Below the pieces are notes generated by a model. That model ran no database searches. It was not told the DNA's origin and worked only from the letters and a program-made list of their open reading frames with translations. From NCBI GenBank assembly GCA_024681515.1, contig JAILAR010000067.1:1-64000 (forward strand): a stretch of 64,000 bases of DNA, read 5' to 3'. The stretch is from Eubacterium sp. (GTDB taxonomy: Bacteria > Bacillota > Clostridia > Lachnospirales > Lachnospiraceae). This document shows, one piece after another, positions 44,469 to 53,741 of the stretch (position 1 is its first letter; the number at the start of each line of letters is the position of its first letter). The translations under genes and the position numbers were made by a program.

Positions 44469-44515
44469 TCAAATTCAATCAAATTCGATCAAATTCGATC
44501 AAATTCGATCACATT
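44469..44515. repeat. 10-bp tandem repeat in the Gly-Arg tRNA spacer
   Basis: About five consecutive copies of TCAAATTCGA, the first with A in place of G. Confidence 0.85.
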
Positions 44516-44538
44516 ACCGTATCCGTTGCAAAGAAGAA

Positions 44539-44609
44539 AGCGGGTGATGGGAATCGAACCCACATATCCAGCTTGGAAGGCTGGTGTTCTACCACTGAAC
44601 TACACCCGC
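44539..44609 (-). tRNA. tRNA-Gly (anticodon UCC)
   Basis: 71 nt; anticodon loop CTTCCAA between CCAGC and GCTGG; acceptor GCGGGTG/CACCCGC. Confidence 0.96.
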
Positions 44610-44684
44610 ATGTTACGTTGTCTCTTGATTGATACCGATTCGTATGATCAAGTATAACCAAATTCAACGTTATTCGTTTTGAAA

Positions 44685-44760
<76 letters not shown>

Positions 44761-44860
44761 GTCTGGAAGGCACCCGGGCAAGAAGTGTCCTACAAAACAG
44801 TATTATATAAAACACTTCCCTCACTGTCAATGCCTGTTTGTCCCGGAAAGGGACCAGCAG

Positions 44861-44934
44861 TAGCGGGAGGGGGACTTGAACCCTCGACACCACGGGTATG
44901 AACCGTGTGCTCTAGCCAGCTGAGCTATCCCGCC
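44861..44934 (-). tRNA. tRNA-Met (anticodon CAU, elongator type)
   Basis: 74 nt; anticodon loop TTCATAC between CACGG and CCGTG. The acceptor starts GGCGGGA and pairs with TCCCGCT, as in Bacillus elongator tRNA-Met rather than the unpaired C1 of initiators. A CAU anticodon modified to lysidine (Ile) is not excluded. Confidence 0.92.
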
Positions 44935-45017
44935 ATAGATTGAAATTCCGGACTCTGTTCCGGATTCCGAAAAAATACCCGGCATCGCCGGGACAAAACC
45001 GCAATCTGCGGTTTTCG

Positions 45018-45090
45018 TGGGACCTATAGGGCTCGAACCTATGACCCTCTGTTTGTAAGACAGATGCTCTTCCAACTGAGCTAAGATCCC
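45018..45090 (-). tRNA. tRNA-Val (anticodon UAC)
   Basis: 73 nt; anticodon loop CTTACAA between TCTGT and ACAGA; acceptor GGGATCT/AGGTCCC. First gene of the array. Confidence 0.96.
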
Positions 45091-45119
45091 GAAAGCGCCG
45101 TTTCATCAGCACTTTTCAC

Positions 45120-45148
45120 ATTATAATGGGTGACCCCATGGATGTCAA
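45120..45148 (-). promoter_or_regulatory. Consensus promoter of the tRNA array
   Basis: Minus strand TTGACA, 17-bp spacer, TATAAT, a perfect match. An A/T run (eight T, G, eight A) abuts the -35 like an UP element, as expected for stable RNA. Confidence 0.9.
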
Positions 45149-45180
45149 GTTTTTTTTCAAAAAAAACAGCCAACAAAAAA

Positions 45181-46161
45181 TCAGTAAAATCTGTGATTTC
45201 TCCTTGCCGCCGTATAATACGTACGGAAGAATTCCCAGAATACGTGTCGGTCACGAAGTACGGTCACTTCCCGGTTGATAAATGTATTCAGTTTCCGGAT
45301 CAGTTCCTTTCTGCTGCGGATCAGAACTGCGATCTGCGCATACATATACGCCAGCTCTATTTCAGGAATTCCTGTTCTGGTACTCTCCAGATCCAGGATC
45401 ACCGGTTCATCTCCCGCCACCAGAATATTATTTGCATGGAAATCCCCGTGCACGACCGGAAGCACTTCATAATCCAGAGATCCGATCATCTCCCTGACTT
45501 TTCCTGCATCCAGTTTTTTCGTAAGCTTGTTTACCACACGGTTGCGGTACATCTCGACACGTTTTCCCTTTGTATCAAAGGGTCCGGAAAGATACAGACT
45601 GTTCAGATACTTGGTATACAGTTCCTCTCCGGTGCCGCTCAGGTTCATCGCTTCTGATTCTGCAGACAGTAGTTTCACATAATTACACCATTTCCGGAAA
45701 AGCGCGGAAACAAGCCGGTAGATCCTCTCCGTATCACCCGCTTCTTCCAGATTTTTAAGCACCTCACGAAGGGTACCCTCCGTTTCCATATACTCCGTGA
45801 TCAGAAGCTCCGGTGCGTCCTCTCTCTCAATATAAACAGGGGTCAGCCCCTGTCCCTGCAATGTTCGGTAGACCGTATGCTCCAATGTCAGTGCATCGTG
45901 ATATAACTGATAACTCTCCCCTTCCCGATTCCATTTCAGGAAGAAACGGGTGCCTGCCTTCTCATAGGAATAACAGTATCTGCCTTTTCGCTTGTTCACT
46001 GCTTCCAGCTGATACTCTGTGATCCCGTTTTTTTCAAAGAAATACCGCACCGGATCCGGCATAGTATTCTCCGCGGTATCGGCTATGACTTTTTTGATAC
46101 TCTCTGCCGCTTCCTGCAGCTGCTTTATTCCGGATACCTGCTCGTTCTTATTCTCTTCCAT
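45181..46161 (-). CDS. APH/choline-kinase-fold phosphotransferase
   Basis: A 326-residue soluble kinase of the aminoglycoside phosphotransferase superfamily. The catalytic Brenner motif VVHGDFHANNILV lies near residue 245 and the metal-binding VILDLESTRTG follows, both intact. The N-terminal lobe has RFFLKWNREGESYQLYHD. Unlike resistance enzymes it has no close motif to a known APH class; spore-coat CotS-like and capsule kinases share this fold. The ATG lies one base after the upstream gene's stop, with GGCGGAGGGATAAT as ribosome site, so it is coupled to the HPrK-like gene. Substrate unknown. Confidence 0.82.
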   Translation of the reverse strand: MEENKNEQVSGIKQLQEAAESIKKVIADTAENTMPDPVRYFFEKNGITEYQLEAVNKRKGRYCYSYEKAGTRFFLKWNREGESYQLYHDALTLEHTVYRTLQGQGLTPVYIEREDAPELLITEYMETEGTLREVLKNLEEAGDTERIYRLVSALFRKWCNYVKLLSAESEAMNLSGTGEELYTKYLNSLYLSGPFDTKGKRVEMYRNRVVNKLTKKLDAGKVREMIGSLDYEVLPVVHGDFHANNILVAGDEPVILDLESTRTGIPEIELAYMYAQIAVLIRSRKELIRKLNTFINREVTVLRDRHVFWEFFRTYYTAARRNHRFY

Positions 46162-46162
46162 A

Positions 46163-47302
46163 TTATCCCTCCGCCTTCAGGATTGCCGCTGCCGTATCCT
46201 TCGGATTCACATTCAGCGGGAGTGTCAGGTGCACGGTAGTAGCATGGGTAACCGCCTCCGACAGGATCTTCGCATACTGCGTTTCCAGCTCGGAAACCTT
46301 CGGATATCCTTTGGTGTATTCCGGGCCGCCCACGGCCTTGATGTTTGTCAGAAGCTCATAAAGCTCTTTCAGTTCCCGGAAGGAGGCGTTCATGATCCGC
46401 TCCGTTACTTCGGCATTGTCGATCCGCCGCATTTCCAGTTTCGATACGCCCTTGGACCTGGACAGAAATGCGATGGTGGTCACGGGTGCACTCTCCTGCA
46501 CATCATTTCCGTAAACCTCTGACGGTTTGAAACGATGTCTCGGATTCCCTCCGAGCAGCTTCTTCAGCTTCCACTCCAGCCTGCTCATGGGCTTCATATG
46601 ATTCACCGCTGTGATGAGACGCTCATTTCCCCATTTCACATCACTGCCATGGATGGACATCTTCTTCTGCATCAGCTGGATCCGTCCGTCCAGGGAAAGG
46701 ATACCGAAATCCTCCGCCACATATTTCCACCCATGTTTCGAGGTCAGCTCCGCCATGGTACTGGTCTTTCCACAGCCGCCGGTTCCGGTCAGGATGATAC
46801 CTCTGTCGCCTTTTCCGATCATTCCGGAATGCAGGAAGACAGAATCCACTTTCATCAATGTGATGGCAAAAATGTACCAGAGACAGGTATAGTTCGTGAT
46901 CCGCTTTGCAAAACCGATATACTTGCTGTGGTGACCCAAAAGGAGCCGAAACGGAAATGCCGTACAGATTCGTTCCGCACGGGAACCTTTCTTCGGTTTC
47001 ACCCATACCTCTGTCGGAGCATTCGGATCAAACAAATCCTTCACCGCATAGATATACTGCCCTGCGTTCACCCGATACGTATCCGAATTAAAAGCAATCG
47101 TGGTGGAAACCGCATAGAACTTCTCATCGATCTTCAGTTTATCCTTCTGGTTCAGAATATGGATTTTCAGAAGACATTTATCCTCCGCACCCAAAGTACG
47201 TGCAGAATCCGAGAAATAGTCCGCACAGGCGTCATAGTATTTCCCGTCTCCGTCCATTGAGAAAAAAAGGTCACCGACTCTGTAGTATGAGATCATTTTC
47301 AT
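46163..47302 (-). CDS. HPr-kinase-like P-loop protein
   Basis: A 379-residue protein with a central P-loop ILTGTGGCGKTSTMAELTSKHG and a following YVAEDFGILSLDGRI segment, which matches the nucleotide-binding half of HPr kinase/PEP-carboxykinase folds. It lacks the HPrK signature found in the true hprK at 1152. The N-terminal 130 residues are beta-rich and unfamiliar. HPrK-like orphans elsewhere phosphorylate peptides such as lasso peptides, but no such precursor is seen here. The first ATG sits close to its AAAGG site; the second (47296) is better spaced. Coupled to the APH-like kinase downstream. Confidence 0.75.
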   Translation of the reverse strand: MKMISYYRVGDLFFSMDGDGKYYDACADYFSDSARTLGAEDKCLLKIHILNQKDKLKIDEKFYAVSTTIAFNSDTYRVNAGQYIYAVKDLFDPNAPTEVWVKPKKGSRAERICTAFPFRLLLGHHSKYIGFAKRITNYTCLWYIFAITLMKVDSVFLHSGMIGKGDRGIILTGTGGCGKTSTMAELTSKHGWKYVAEDFGILSLDGRIQLMQKKMSIHGSDVKWGNERLITAVNHMKPMSRLEWKLKKLLGGNPRHRFKPSEVYGNDVQESAPVTTIAFLSRSKGVSKLEMRRIDNAEVTERIMNASFRELKELYELLTNIKAVGGPEYTKGYPKVSELETQYAKILSEAVTHATTVHLTLPLNVNPKDTAAAILKAEG

Positions 47303-47365
47303 GTCCTTTCAGTTTATGATCATAGTTTATAATTACCGTTTGAAACCATATTTAGAAAAACGAAA

Positions 47366-47399
47366 GGCGCAAACCCCTGTCGTTTCAGAGATTTGCGCC
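47366..47399 (-). terminator. Intrinsic terminator of the small acidic protein gene
   Basis: GGCGCAAAT and the facing TTTGCGCC pair around a 17-base loop; the minus strand then continues TTTCGTTTTT. Confidence 0.75.
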
Positions 47400-47444
47400 A
47401 GTTCGCAAAAGGTAGATCTGATAAATCTGAATCAATCAGTCAGA

Positions 47445-47711
47445 TTATTCAGCGGGCGCTGCTTCTGCATCCGGCTTAACGTCAGCCTTTACATCTTCAG
47501 CGATTTCCTGATCATCCTCGAAGAAATCATCGTCAAAATCATCATCGAACTCATCAAAGTCATCCAGATAATCCGGTGTCAGATACTTATATACCGCTAC
47601 GGCGATACCAGCGATGATCGCAACGACACCGACGATGATTGCTACAGACAAAAACCAGTTTTTTGCCTTCTTAACCGGGGTTTCCTCAGTTACCTTAACA
47701 ACTTCTTTCAT
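47445..47711 (-). CDS. Small membrane protein with acidic tail
   Basis: An 88-residue protein: a basic N-terminus (MKEVVKVTEETPVKKAKNW), one span (FLSVAIIVGVVAIIAGIAVAVY), then an exceptionally acidic tail rich in Asp and Phe (FDEFDDDFDDDFFEDD) and Ala/Pro/Glu at the end. Function unknown; such proteins recur in Lachnospiraceae. The start follows AGGAGGTTCAAAAC. It lies 50 bp downstream of pcrA on the same strand and ends at a terminator, so it may close the pspA-pcrA transcript. Confidence 0.82.
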   Translation of the reverse strand: MKEVVKVTEETPVKKAKNWFLSVAIIVGVVAIIAGIAVAVYKYLTPDYLDDFDEFDDDFDDDFFEDDQEIAEDVKADVKPDAEAAPAE

Positions 47712-47760
47712 GTTTTGAACCTCCTACTTTAAGTGGTTTTTTGCTATGTGTAAAAGTATA

Positions 47761-50133
47761 TCATATTTTACGTAACTTCGCAAGAGAAGCGAACATTCTT
47801 TTTTCACCGAACTCGTCAAATGTTACCGCCACCTCGAAGTCCCCTCCGCAGGGGATCATTTCCGTAACAAGACCCCTGCCAAACTTGATATGCTTCACGT
47901 GATCTCCGACCGTATAGCCGAAGATCGAAGCCGAAACCGAAGCGCCCGGACCGGCAGACAGATCCCGCTTATCTGCCGTATCTTTATCGTTCTCAATACC
48001 GGCCTCCATATCCGGATCCGTGTTCTTAGATCCGCCCTTCCTTTGAAATGTAGATCCCTGCCATTCATCGTAATACAGATCCGGTGTATCGTCTTTCTTC
48101 GGGGCCTCGAAACGTCCGGCACGCGCACCGCCATAGGATGACCCGGAACGTGAATCGCCATAATATGAATCCGAAAAATCGGAAACGTCCGTATAAAACC
48201 CACCGTCCTCCTGAATTCCGTCTTTCACCAGAAGGTTTTCCGGTATCTCATGGATGAACCGGGATACGTCGGGATAGATTACCGTTCCGTTCGTCATCCG
48301 CTGGGTTGCCGCACTGAGATAGAGCCTTTTTTCCGCGCGGGTGATTCCCACATAACACAGGCGGCGTTCCTCCTCTTCAGCATCCGGATCGTCCGAATCC
48401 AGCGCCATACCGCTGGGGAAGAGCCGGTCTTCCATCCCTACCAGGAAAACATCCGGATATTCCAGACCTTTGGCGCTGTGAAGCGTCATCAGGGTCAGCC
48501 GGTCCGAATCCTCCTCCAGGGAATCCGTATCCGCCACCAGAGAGATTTCCTCCAGAAGTCCCACCAGAGTTGCCTCCTCCGCCTTGGTTTCATACTCCGT
48601 GATCTTGTTACGAAGTTCCTGCAGGTTCTCCAGACGGCTTCTTGCCTCATCCGTCCGCTCGGCCTCCAGCTCCCGCTGATACCCCGTAACGGACAGGATA
48701 TCCAGATAAAGCCGGGTCAGATCTCCGCGCTCTGCGGTCCTTTGAAATCCTTCCATCATTTCCGCAAAATCCCGAAGCTTTCCCACGGCACGTCCGACAC
48801 CCGGTACGATCTCACAGTCCCGGATCGCATCATACAGGGATATCCCCTGCTGCGATGCAAAATCCTTCAGCTTTTTGACCGTTGTATCTCCGATTCCACG
48901 TCTGGGATAGTTGATGATCCTTACAAGGGCGATATCATCTGCCGTATTGGCGACGCATTTAAGGTATCCCACCAGATCCCGGATCTCTTTACGCGCATAG
49001 AAATTTGTACCACCCACAAGCTGATAGGGGATATTTTCCCGGATCAGCTGCTCCTCCAGCACACGGGACTGGGCGTTTGTCCGGTACAGAACCGCCATAT
49101 CCTGCAGGTTGCCTCCCTTTCGAAGCAGCGCAAAGATCTTCTTGCATACCCCTGCCGCCTCTCCGCGGTCATCACGGTATCTGGTAAAATGCACCTTCTC
49201 GCCTTCTTCATTCCTGGTCCAGAGGCTTTTATCCTTCCGCCCGGAATTGTTTGCGATCACCGCATTTGCAACATCCAGGATATTCTTTGTGGACCGGTAA
49301 TTCTGCTCCAGTTTAACGACCTTCGCATCCGGATACTCTTCCTCAAAATTCAGGATATTCCGGATATTCGCTCCCCGGAATTTGTAGATCGACTGGTCAT
49401 CATCACCGACCACGCAGAGATTTCTGTACTTTGCGGCAAGAAGCTTTACCAGGATAAACTGCGCATGATTCGTATCCTGATACTCATCCACCATAATATA
49501 ACGGAATCGTTCCTGGTACAGTTCCAGCACTTCCGGTTCCTGAAGGAACAGATCAATGGTCTTGCAGATCAGGTCATCAAAATCCATTGCATTGCTGCTC
49601 TCCAGCCGTTTCTGGTACTCCCGATAGATCCGTGCGATATTGCGGTTCCGGAAATCTCCCTCCGTCTGATCCTCAAATTCGTCCGGAGACAGAAGAGACT
49701 CTTTCGCCCGTGAGATCGCAGCGATCATGCCCCGTACGGGATACTGCTTCTCATCCAGATTCAGCTGACGGAGCACCTCCTTCATGGCAGACCTCTGGTC
49801 ATCCGCATCATAGATCGTGAAGTTCTTCGTCCCGCCGAGCCGCTCGTAAAATCTTCTCATCACCTTTGAGCAGAGAGCATGAAAGGTGCTGACCCAGACC
49901 TTCTCCGCTCCCGGTCCGATGATGGCATCCACACGCGTCCGCATCTCGCCTGCAGCCTTGTTGGTAAATGTGATCGCCAGGATATTAAAGGGATTCACTC
50001 CTTTATCCTCGATCAGATGCGCGATGCGGTGTGTGATCACGCGGGTCTTTCCGCTGCCCGCGCCTGCTAAAATAAGGAGAGGCCCCTCGGTATACGAGCA
50101 GGCCTCTTCCTGTCTTGGATTCAATCCGGCCAT
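47761..50133 (-). CDS. pcrA: ATP-dependent DNA helicase PcrA
   Basis: Essential SF1A 3'-5' helicase for repair, plasmid replication and removal of recombination intermediates. 790 residues: LNPRQEEACSYTEGPLLILAG with P-loop GAGSGKTRVITHR, ITFTNKAAGEMRTRV, MVDEYQDTNHAQFIL, GDDDQSIYKFRGANIRN, LEQNYRSTKNIL, LMTLHSAKGLEYPDVFLVG and CYVGITRAEKRLYLS. The C-terminal DHVKHIKFGRGLVTEM is the RNA-polymerase-binding Tudor-like tail. Start ATG is one base after the pspA stop and lacks a clear ribosome site, so it depends on translational coupling. Confidence 0.94.
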   Translation of the reverse strand: MAGLNPRQEEACSYTEGPLLILAGAGSGKTRVITHRIAHLIEDKGVNPFNILAITFTNKAAGEMRTRVDAIIGPGAEKVWVSTFHALCSKVMRRFYERLGGTKNFTIYDADDQRSAMKEVLRQLNLDEKQYPVRGMIAAISRAKESLLSPDEFEDQTEGDFRNRNIARIYREYQKRLESSNAMDFDDLICKTIDLFLQEPEVLELYQERFRYIMVDEYQDTNHAQFILVKLLAAKYRNLCVVGDDDQSIYKFRGANIRNILNFEEEYPDAKVVKLEQNYRSTKNILDVANAVIANNSGRKDKSLWTRNEEGEKVHFTRYRDDRGEAAGVCKKIFALLRKGGNLQDMAVLYRTNAQSRVLEEQLIRENIPYQLVGGTNFYARKEIRDLVGYLKCVANTADDIALVRIINYPRRGIGDTTVKKLKDFASQQGISLYDAIRDCEIVPGVGRAVGKLRDFAEMMEGFQRTAERGDLTRLYLDILSVTGYQRELEAERTDEARSRLENLQELRNKITEYETKAEEATLVGLLEEISLVADTDSLEEDSDRLTLMTLHSAKGLEYPDVFLVGMEDRLFPSGMALDSDDPDAEEEERRLCYVGITRAEKRLYLSAATQRMTNGTVIYPDVSRFIHEIPENLLVKDGIQEDGGFYTDVSDFSDSYYGDSRSGSSYGGARAGRFEAPKKDDTPDLYYDEWQGSTFQRKGGSKNTDPDMEAGIENDKDTADKRDLSAGPGASVSASIFGYTVGDHVKHIKFGRGLVTEMIPCGGDFEVAVTFDEFGEKRMFASLAKLRKI

Positions 50134-50134
50134 A

Positions 50135-50827
50135 TTACTGCGCGGACGTCTGTCCCAGTTTTGCTTTCAATGCCGCAAGCTCATCCTGAACGGCTGCATC
50201 CGGAGCTGCGTCATACTTAGCTGCAAGGTTATCTACTTCAGAGGAAGCAGCTGTCTGGTTCAGCTCGGTCTCTGCATTTGCCATATCCAGCATAGCATCT
50301 GCCTTTGCTTCCATACGCTCGAACGCTGCGATGCTTGCGCTGGAATCGCCCAGACCGGAGGTCATCTTGTTGATCCGCTGCTGGGTCTTGGCAACCTTGA
50401 TCTTTGCCTTGATCGCATCCTTGCGGTCATTCAGAGCATTGATATCGTTTACCAGCTTGTCATGCATCTGACGCATCTTCATGGCATTTGCTGCTGCCAC
50501 GTCATAGGTCTGCTGCAGGGACTGCTGCTTGGTCTGGAGTTTTGCCTTCTCTGTCAGGAACTTGGTAGCATCGCCGTCATTTCCTGCCATAACTGCCTTC
50601 TCGGCATAAGACTGCATCTTTGCGATCTCAGCGTTCACTTCATCCAGCTGACGCTTTGCGCGCTGCTCATCTGCCATAACGGCTGCGGTCTCTTCCTTAA
50701 CCTTGCCCAGATCTCTGGTCAGGTTCCGCATCGTCTGGTCGATCATCTTCTCCGGATCCTCTGCCTTGTCCAGAAGTGCATTGATGTTCGATGCCATAAT
50801 GTCCTTAAATCTTGTCAAGATACCCAT
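50135..50827 (-). CDS. pspA: PspA/IM30 family membrane-stress protein
   Basis: A 230-residue coiled-coil protein of the ESCRT-III-related PspA/Vipp1 family. It has the N-terminal amphipathic helix MGILTRFKDIMASNINALLD, EDPEKMIDQTMRNLTRDLG, and long Lys/Gln/Ala-rich coils. It coats and protects the cytoplasmic membrane under stress. The start follows AGGAGGAAGATTTAGTT, and the gene has its own promoter. Translational coupling to pcrA is unusual because the two have no known joint role. Confidence 0.92.
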   Translation of the reverse strand: MGILTRFKDIMASNINALLDKAEDPEKMIDQTMRNLTRDLGKVKEETAAVMADEQRAKRQLDEVNAEIAKMQSYAEKAVMAGNDGDATKFLTEKAKLQTKQQSLQQTYDVAAANAMKMRQMHDKLVNDINALNDRKDAIKAKIKVAKTQQRINKMTSGLGDSSASIAAFERMEAKADAMLDMANAETELNQTAASSEVDNLAAKYDAAPDAAVQDELAALKAKLGQTSAQ

Positions 50828-50931
50828 AACTAAATCTTCCTCCTTTTATTCACGGATGATCACAGGATCTTACGACAGGCCGCGGATCCGAAGGCCATCC
50901 ATTATTACCGGTTCACTAATTCGACATGTCT

Positions 50932-50960
50932 ATTATACATAGATTCCCTGCGTTTGACAA
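50932..50960 (-). promoter_or_regulatory. Promoter of the pspA-pcrA unit
   Basis: Minus strand TTGTCA, 17-bp spacer, TATAAT; leader of about 100 bases. Confidence 0.75.
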
Positions 50961-51022
50961 ACAGAAATTTACCTGAAAATAATAAAACCTCGATTAAGAA
51001 CCAATTAAAATTCAATTAATCA

Positions 51023-52444
51023 TCATTTTGAACTTCCGAGGATCTCCAGGATCACAGGTACCGTCTCCGGCCGCTCCGGTGAGATCTCATACGCAACAAG
51101 AAAACGTTCCTTCGCCGCCGGGAGCATTTCCATCCGTTTTGTATAGAATACGGCCAGCGGTTCTCCTTTCTTCACGTAGTCACCGAGTTTCTTCAGGATC
51201 AGGATCCCGGCTTCCATATCGATGACATCGTCCTTCTTCTCCCGCCCTGCACCGAGCATCACGGAGGTCATGCCCACCTCTGCATTGTTGCAGGAGGAAA
51301 GATATCCCTCCTTCTCCGCATAGACGTACACCGGCTGCTCCTGCTGCACCGAAGACACGGGGAATGCGCCTTCCATACACTGCGCAATGTCCTGCGCGGT
51401 ATCCTGTCCCTGCGACTCGCCGGAATTACTGATTTGCTTTTGCCCGATCTGCTCTGCGGCATTCCGGATATAGCTCTCATCTCCGCCGACGGCCCGTACG
51501 TACTCCACAAACTTCTCATATGCCGCACCGGAAGAGACTGCTGCTTTGATGGCCGCTTCTGCCTCCTCACGGCTGCCTCTTGCCTGATCGGACAGCTGCA
51601 GCATCTCGGTTGCAATGGCCAGGCACAGCGTCCTGAGGCGCTCTTCTCCCGCGCCCTTCAGAACCTCCAACGCCTCCAACACTTCTACGGTATTTCCCAC
51701 CGCATGTCCCAGCGGCTGGTTCATATCGGAGATCACCGCAACCACCTTCCGGCCCGCCAGCTCCCCGATCCGGATCATCTGATCCGCAAGGGCACGTGCC
51801 GATTCGAAATCTCCCATAAATGCCCCGCTGCCGCATTTCACATCCAGAACGATCCGGTCCGCGCCTGCCGCCAGTTTCTTGCTCATGATGCTGGAAGCGA
51901 TGAGCGGGATACTGTCCACTGTTGCCGTAACGTCCCGCAGGGCATACAGCAGTTTATCCGCCGGTGCCAGCGCCTTTGTCTGCGCCGCATCGATAAATCC
52001 CACCTCCCGCACGATCTGCAGGAATTCCTCTTCTGAGAATTCCGACCGCACACCCGGGATGCTCTCCAGCTTATCCACGGTACCTCCCGTGAAGCCCAGT
52101 CCGCGGCCGCTCATTTTCGCGGTGGGAACATTCAGCGCGGCAAGGATCGGCGTCACGATCAGGGTCGTTTTGTCTCCGATCCCGCCGGTGGAATGCTTGT
52201 CCACCTTCGTGCCCGGGATCGATGACAGATCCAGCATCTCGCCGCTCTCTGCCATGGCCATGGTAAGCCAGGTAGTCTCCTCGTCAGTCATACCGTTGAA
52301 CCAGATAGCCATGGTCATGGCGGACATCTGGTAATCCGGGACGCGTCCGGCCGTATACTCCGTGATCATCCAGCGGATCTCATCCTCCGTCAGAGGTGAT
52401 TTATGTTTTTTCTTTTCGATCAGATCGTACATTCGATAGTCCAT
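51023..52444 (-). CDS. pdp: Pyrimidine-nucleoside phosphorylase
   Basis: Phosphorolyses thymidine, deoxyuridine or uridine to base and (deoxy)ribose-1-phosphate. 473 residues with IEKKKHKSPLTEDEIRWMI, the phosphate-binding KHSTGGIGDKTTLIV, SGRGLGFTGGTVDKLESIPG and LDVKCGSGAFM. An insertion of about 30 residues rich in Gln and Ser (ISNSGESQGQDTAQDIAQ) follows near residue 340. The start MDYRMYDLIEKKK follows GGGGGGTTAAT. It is 70 bp downstream of deoB, which handles its sugar-phosphate product. Confidence 0.93.
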   Translation of the reverse strand: MDYRMYDLIEKKKHKSPLTEDEIRWMITEYTAGRVPDYQMSAMTMAIWFNGMTDEETTWLTMAMAESGEMLDLSSIPGTKVDKHSTGGIGDKTTLIVTPILAALNVPTAKMSGRGLGFTGGTVDKLESIPGVRSEFSEEEFLQIVREVGFIDAAQTKALAPADKLLYALRDVTATVDSIPLIASSIMSKKLAAGADRIVLDVKCGSGAFMGDFESARALADQMIRIGELAGRKVVAVISDMNQPLGHAVGNTVEVLEALEVLKGAGEERLRTLCLAIATEMLQLSDQARGSREEAEAAIKAAVSSGAAYEKFVEYVRAVGGDESYIRNAAEQIGQKQISNSGESQGQDTAQDIAQCMEGAFPVSSVQQEQPVYVYAEKEGYLSSCNNAEVGMTSVMLGAGREKKDDVIDMEAGILILKKLGDYVKKGEPLAVFYTKRMEMLPAAKERFLVAYEISPERPETVPVILEILGSSK

Positions 52445-52514
52445 ATTAACCCCCCGTTTTTCTGTCGCACGTAATTTCCGTTTACACGTTTTACACCATC
52501 GATATAGTCCGTGC

Positions 52515-53693
52515 TCAAAAAATGGACTTCCCAATCGGCAGATGCTGCACACCGAAAATCTGTCCTACGGTCTCTCCGATATCCGCAAAGCTCTCACGGA
52601 TCCCGAGATCTCGGGATTGCAGCTTCTTTCCGTACATCAGGATCGGCACATATTCCCGCGTATGATCCGTTCCCTTGTAGCTCGGATCACAGCCGTGGTC
52701 CGCCGTCAGGATCAGAAGATCCTCCTCCGTCATCTGCGCCAGGATCTCCGGCAGCCGGCGGTCGAAGGTCTCCAGTCCTTCCCGATATCCTTTTACATTT
52801 CTACGATGGCCCCAGGTGGAATCGAATTCCACAAGGTTCGTGAAGATCAGGCCTTCTTTCTCCTCCTTCATGGCTGCGATGGTTTTATCCACCCCGTCCA
52901 TGTTGCTGACCGTTTTATGCGACCGGACGATCCCACAGCCGGTAAAAAGGTCATAGATCTTCCCCACCGAGATCACCGGTACACCCGCATCCTCCAGATA
53001 GGCCAGGAGGTTCTCATGTCCCGGCGGCACCGCATAATCGTGGCGGTTCGTGGTACGAACATATTCTACCTTTCCCCAGTCAGATCTCGCCCGAACAAAT
53101 GGCCTTGCGATGACGCGTGCCATCAGATTTTCTCCGATCAGCTGCCGCCGCGCCACTTCGCAGATCTGATACAGACGGTCCAGTCCGAAGGTCTCCTCGG
53201 AAGCTGCGATCTGGAATACGGAATCCTGGGAGGTATACAGGATCGGTTTACCGGTCATCTCATGTTCCTGCCCCAGTCTGGCGATGATCTCCGTTCCGGA
53301 GGCCACACAGTTTCCCAGCACGCCGGGAATTCCAGCTTCTTCCACAAATGGTTTCACAATCCGCTCCGGGAAGCCGTCCGGAAATGTCTGAAACGGCTCC
53401 GTCGTACGGATTCCGATCATTTCCCAATGGCCTGTCACGGAATCCTTACCGTTGGAAAGCTCCGCAGCCTTACCGTAAATACCTGTCGGTCCTTCCGACG
53501 AATCCGCCTTACCGATGGCCGGAGAGACCCCTTCGATATTTCCAAGTCCGAGACGTCTCATGTTCGGAATATTGAAATCCGGAGCGGACGCAGCGACATG
53601 TCCCAGAGTATCCGCACCTGTATCACCGAAATCCGCGGCATCCGGCAGTGCACCGATACCGACGCTGTCCAAAACGATCCAAATAACCCTCAT
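52515..53693 (-). CDS. deoB: Phosphopentomutase
   Basis: Interconverts (deoxy)ribose-1-phosphate and -5-phosphate in nucleoside salvage. 392 residues of the alkaline-phosphatase-like superfamily: [17 protein letters not shown] and [16 protein letters not shown] (metal site and phosphorylated Thr), [25 protein letters not shown] and [20 protein letters not shown]. The start follows GAGGGGGTAATAT, directly after a leader element. Works with pdp downstream. Confidence 0.95.
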   Translation of the reverse strand: MRVIWIVLDSVGIGALPDAADFGDTGADTLGHVAASAPDFNIPNMRRLGLGNIEGVSPAIGKADSSEGPTGIYGKAAELSNGKDSVTGHWEMIGIRTTEPFQTFPDGFPERIVKPFVEEAGIPGVLGNCVASGTEIIARLGQEHEMTGKPILYTSQDSVFQIAASEETFGLDRLYQICEVARRQLIGENLMARVIARPFVRARSDWGKVEYVRTTNRHDYAVPPGHENLLAYLEDAGVPVISVGKIYDLFTGCGIVRSHKTVSNMDGVDKTIAAMKEEKEGLIFTNLVEFDSTWGHRRNVKGYREGLETFDRRLPEILAQMTEEDLLILTADHGCDPSYKGTDHTREYVPILMYGKKLQSRDLGIRESFADIGETVGQIFGVQHLPIGKSIF

Positions 53694-53706
53694 ATATTAC
53701 CCCCTC

Positions 53707-53738
53707 TATTCCATACTTCGCACGCAAGCGTGCTCCGT
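53707..53738 (-). promoter_or_regulatory. 5'-leader element, copy before deoB
   Basis: Minus strand ACGGAGCACGC-tt-GCGTGCGAAGTATGGAATA, with a perfect GCACGC/GCGTGC stem, then the GGGGG ribosome site. Confidence 0.62.
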
Positions 53739-53741
53739 ACA

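Noticed and set aside
44469-44515. Possible CRISPR array
   Set aside because: Units are contiguous 10-mers without spacers and there are no cas genes; it is a simple tandem repeat.
45181-46161. Aminoglycoside resistance gene
   Set aside because: Only the generic APH-fold motifs are present and the gene is coupled to an HPrK-like orphan; nothing in the sequence supports drug resistance.
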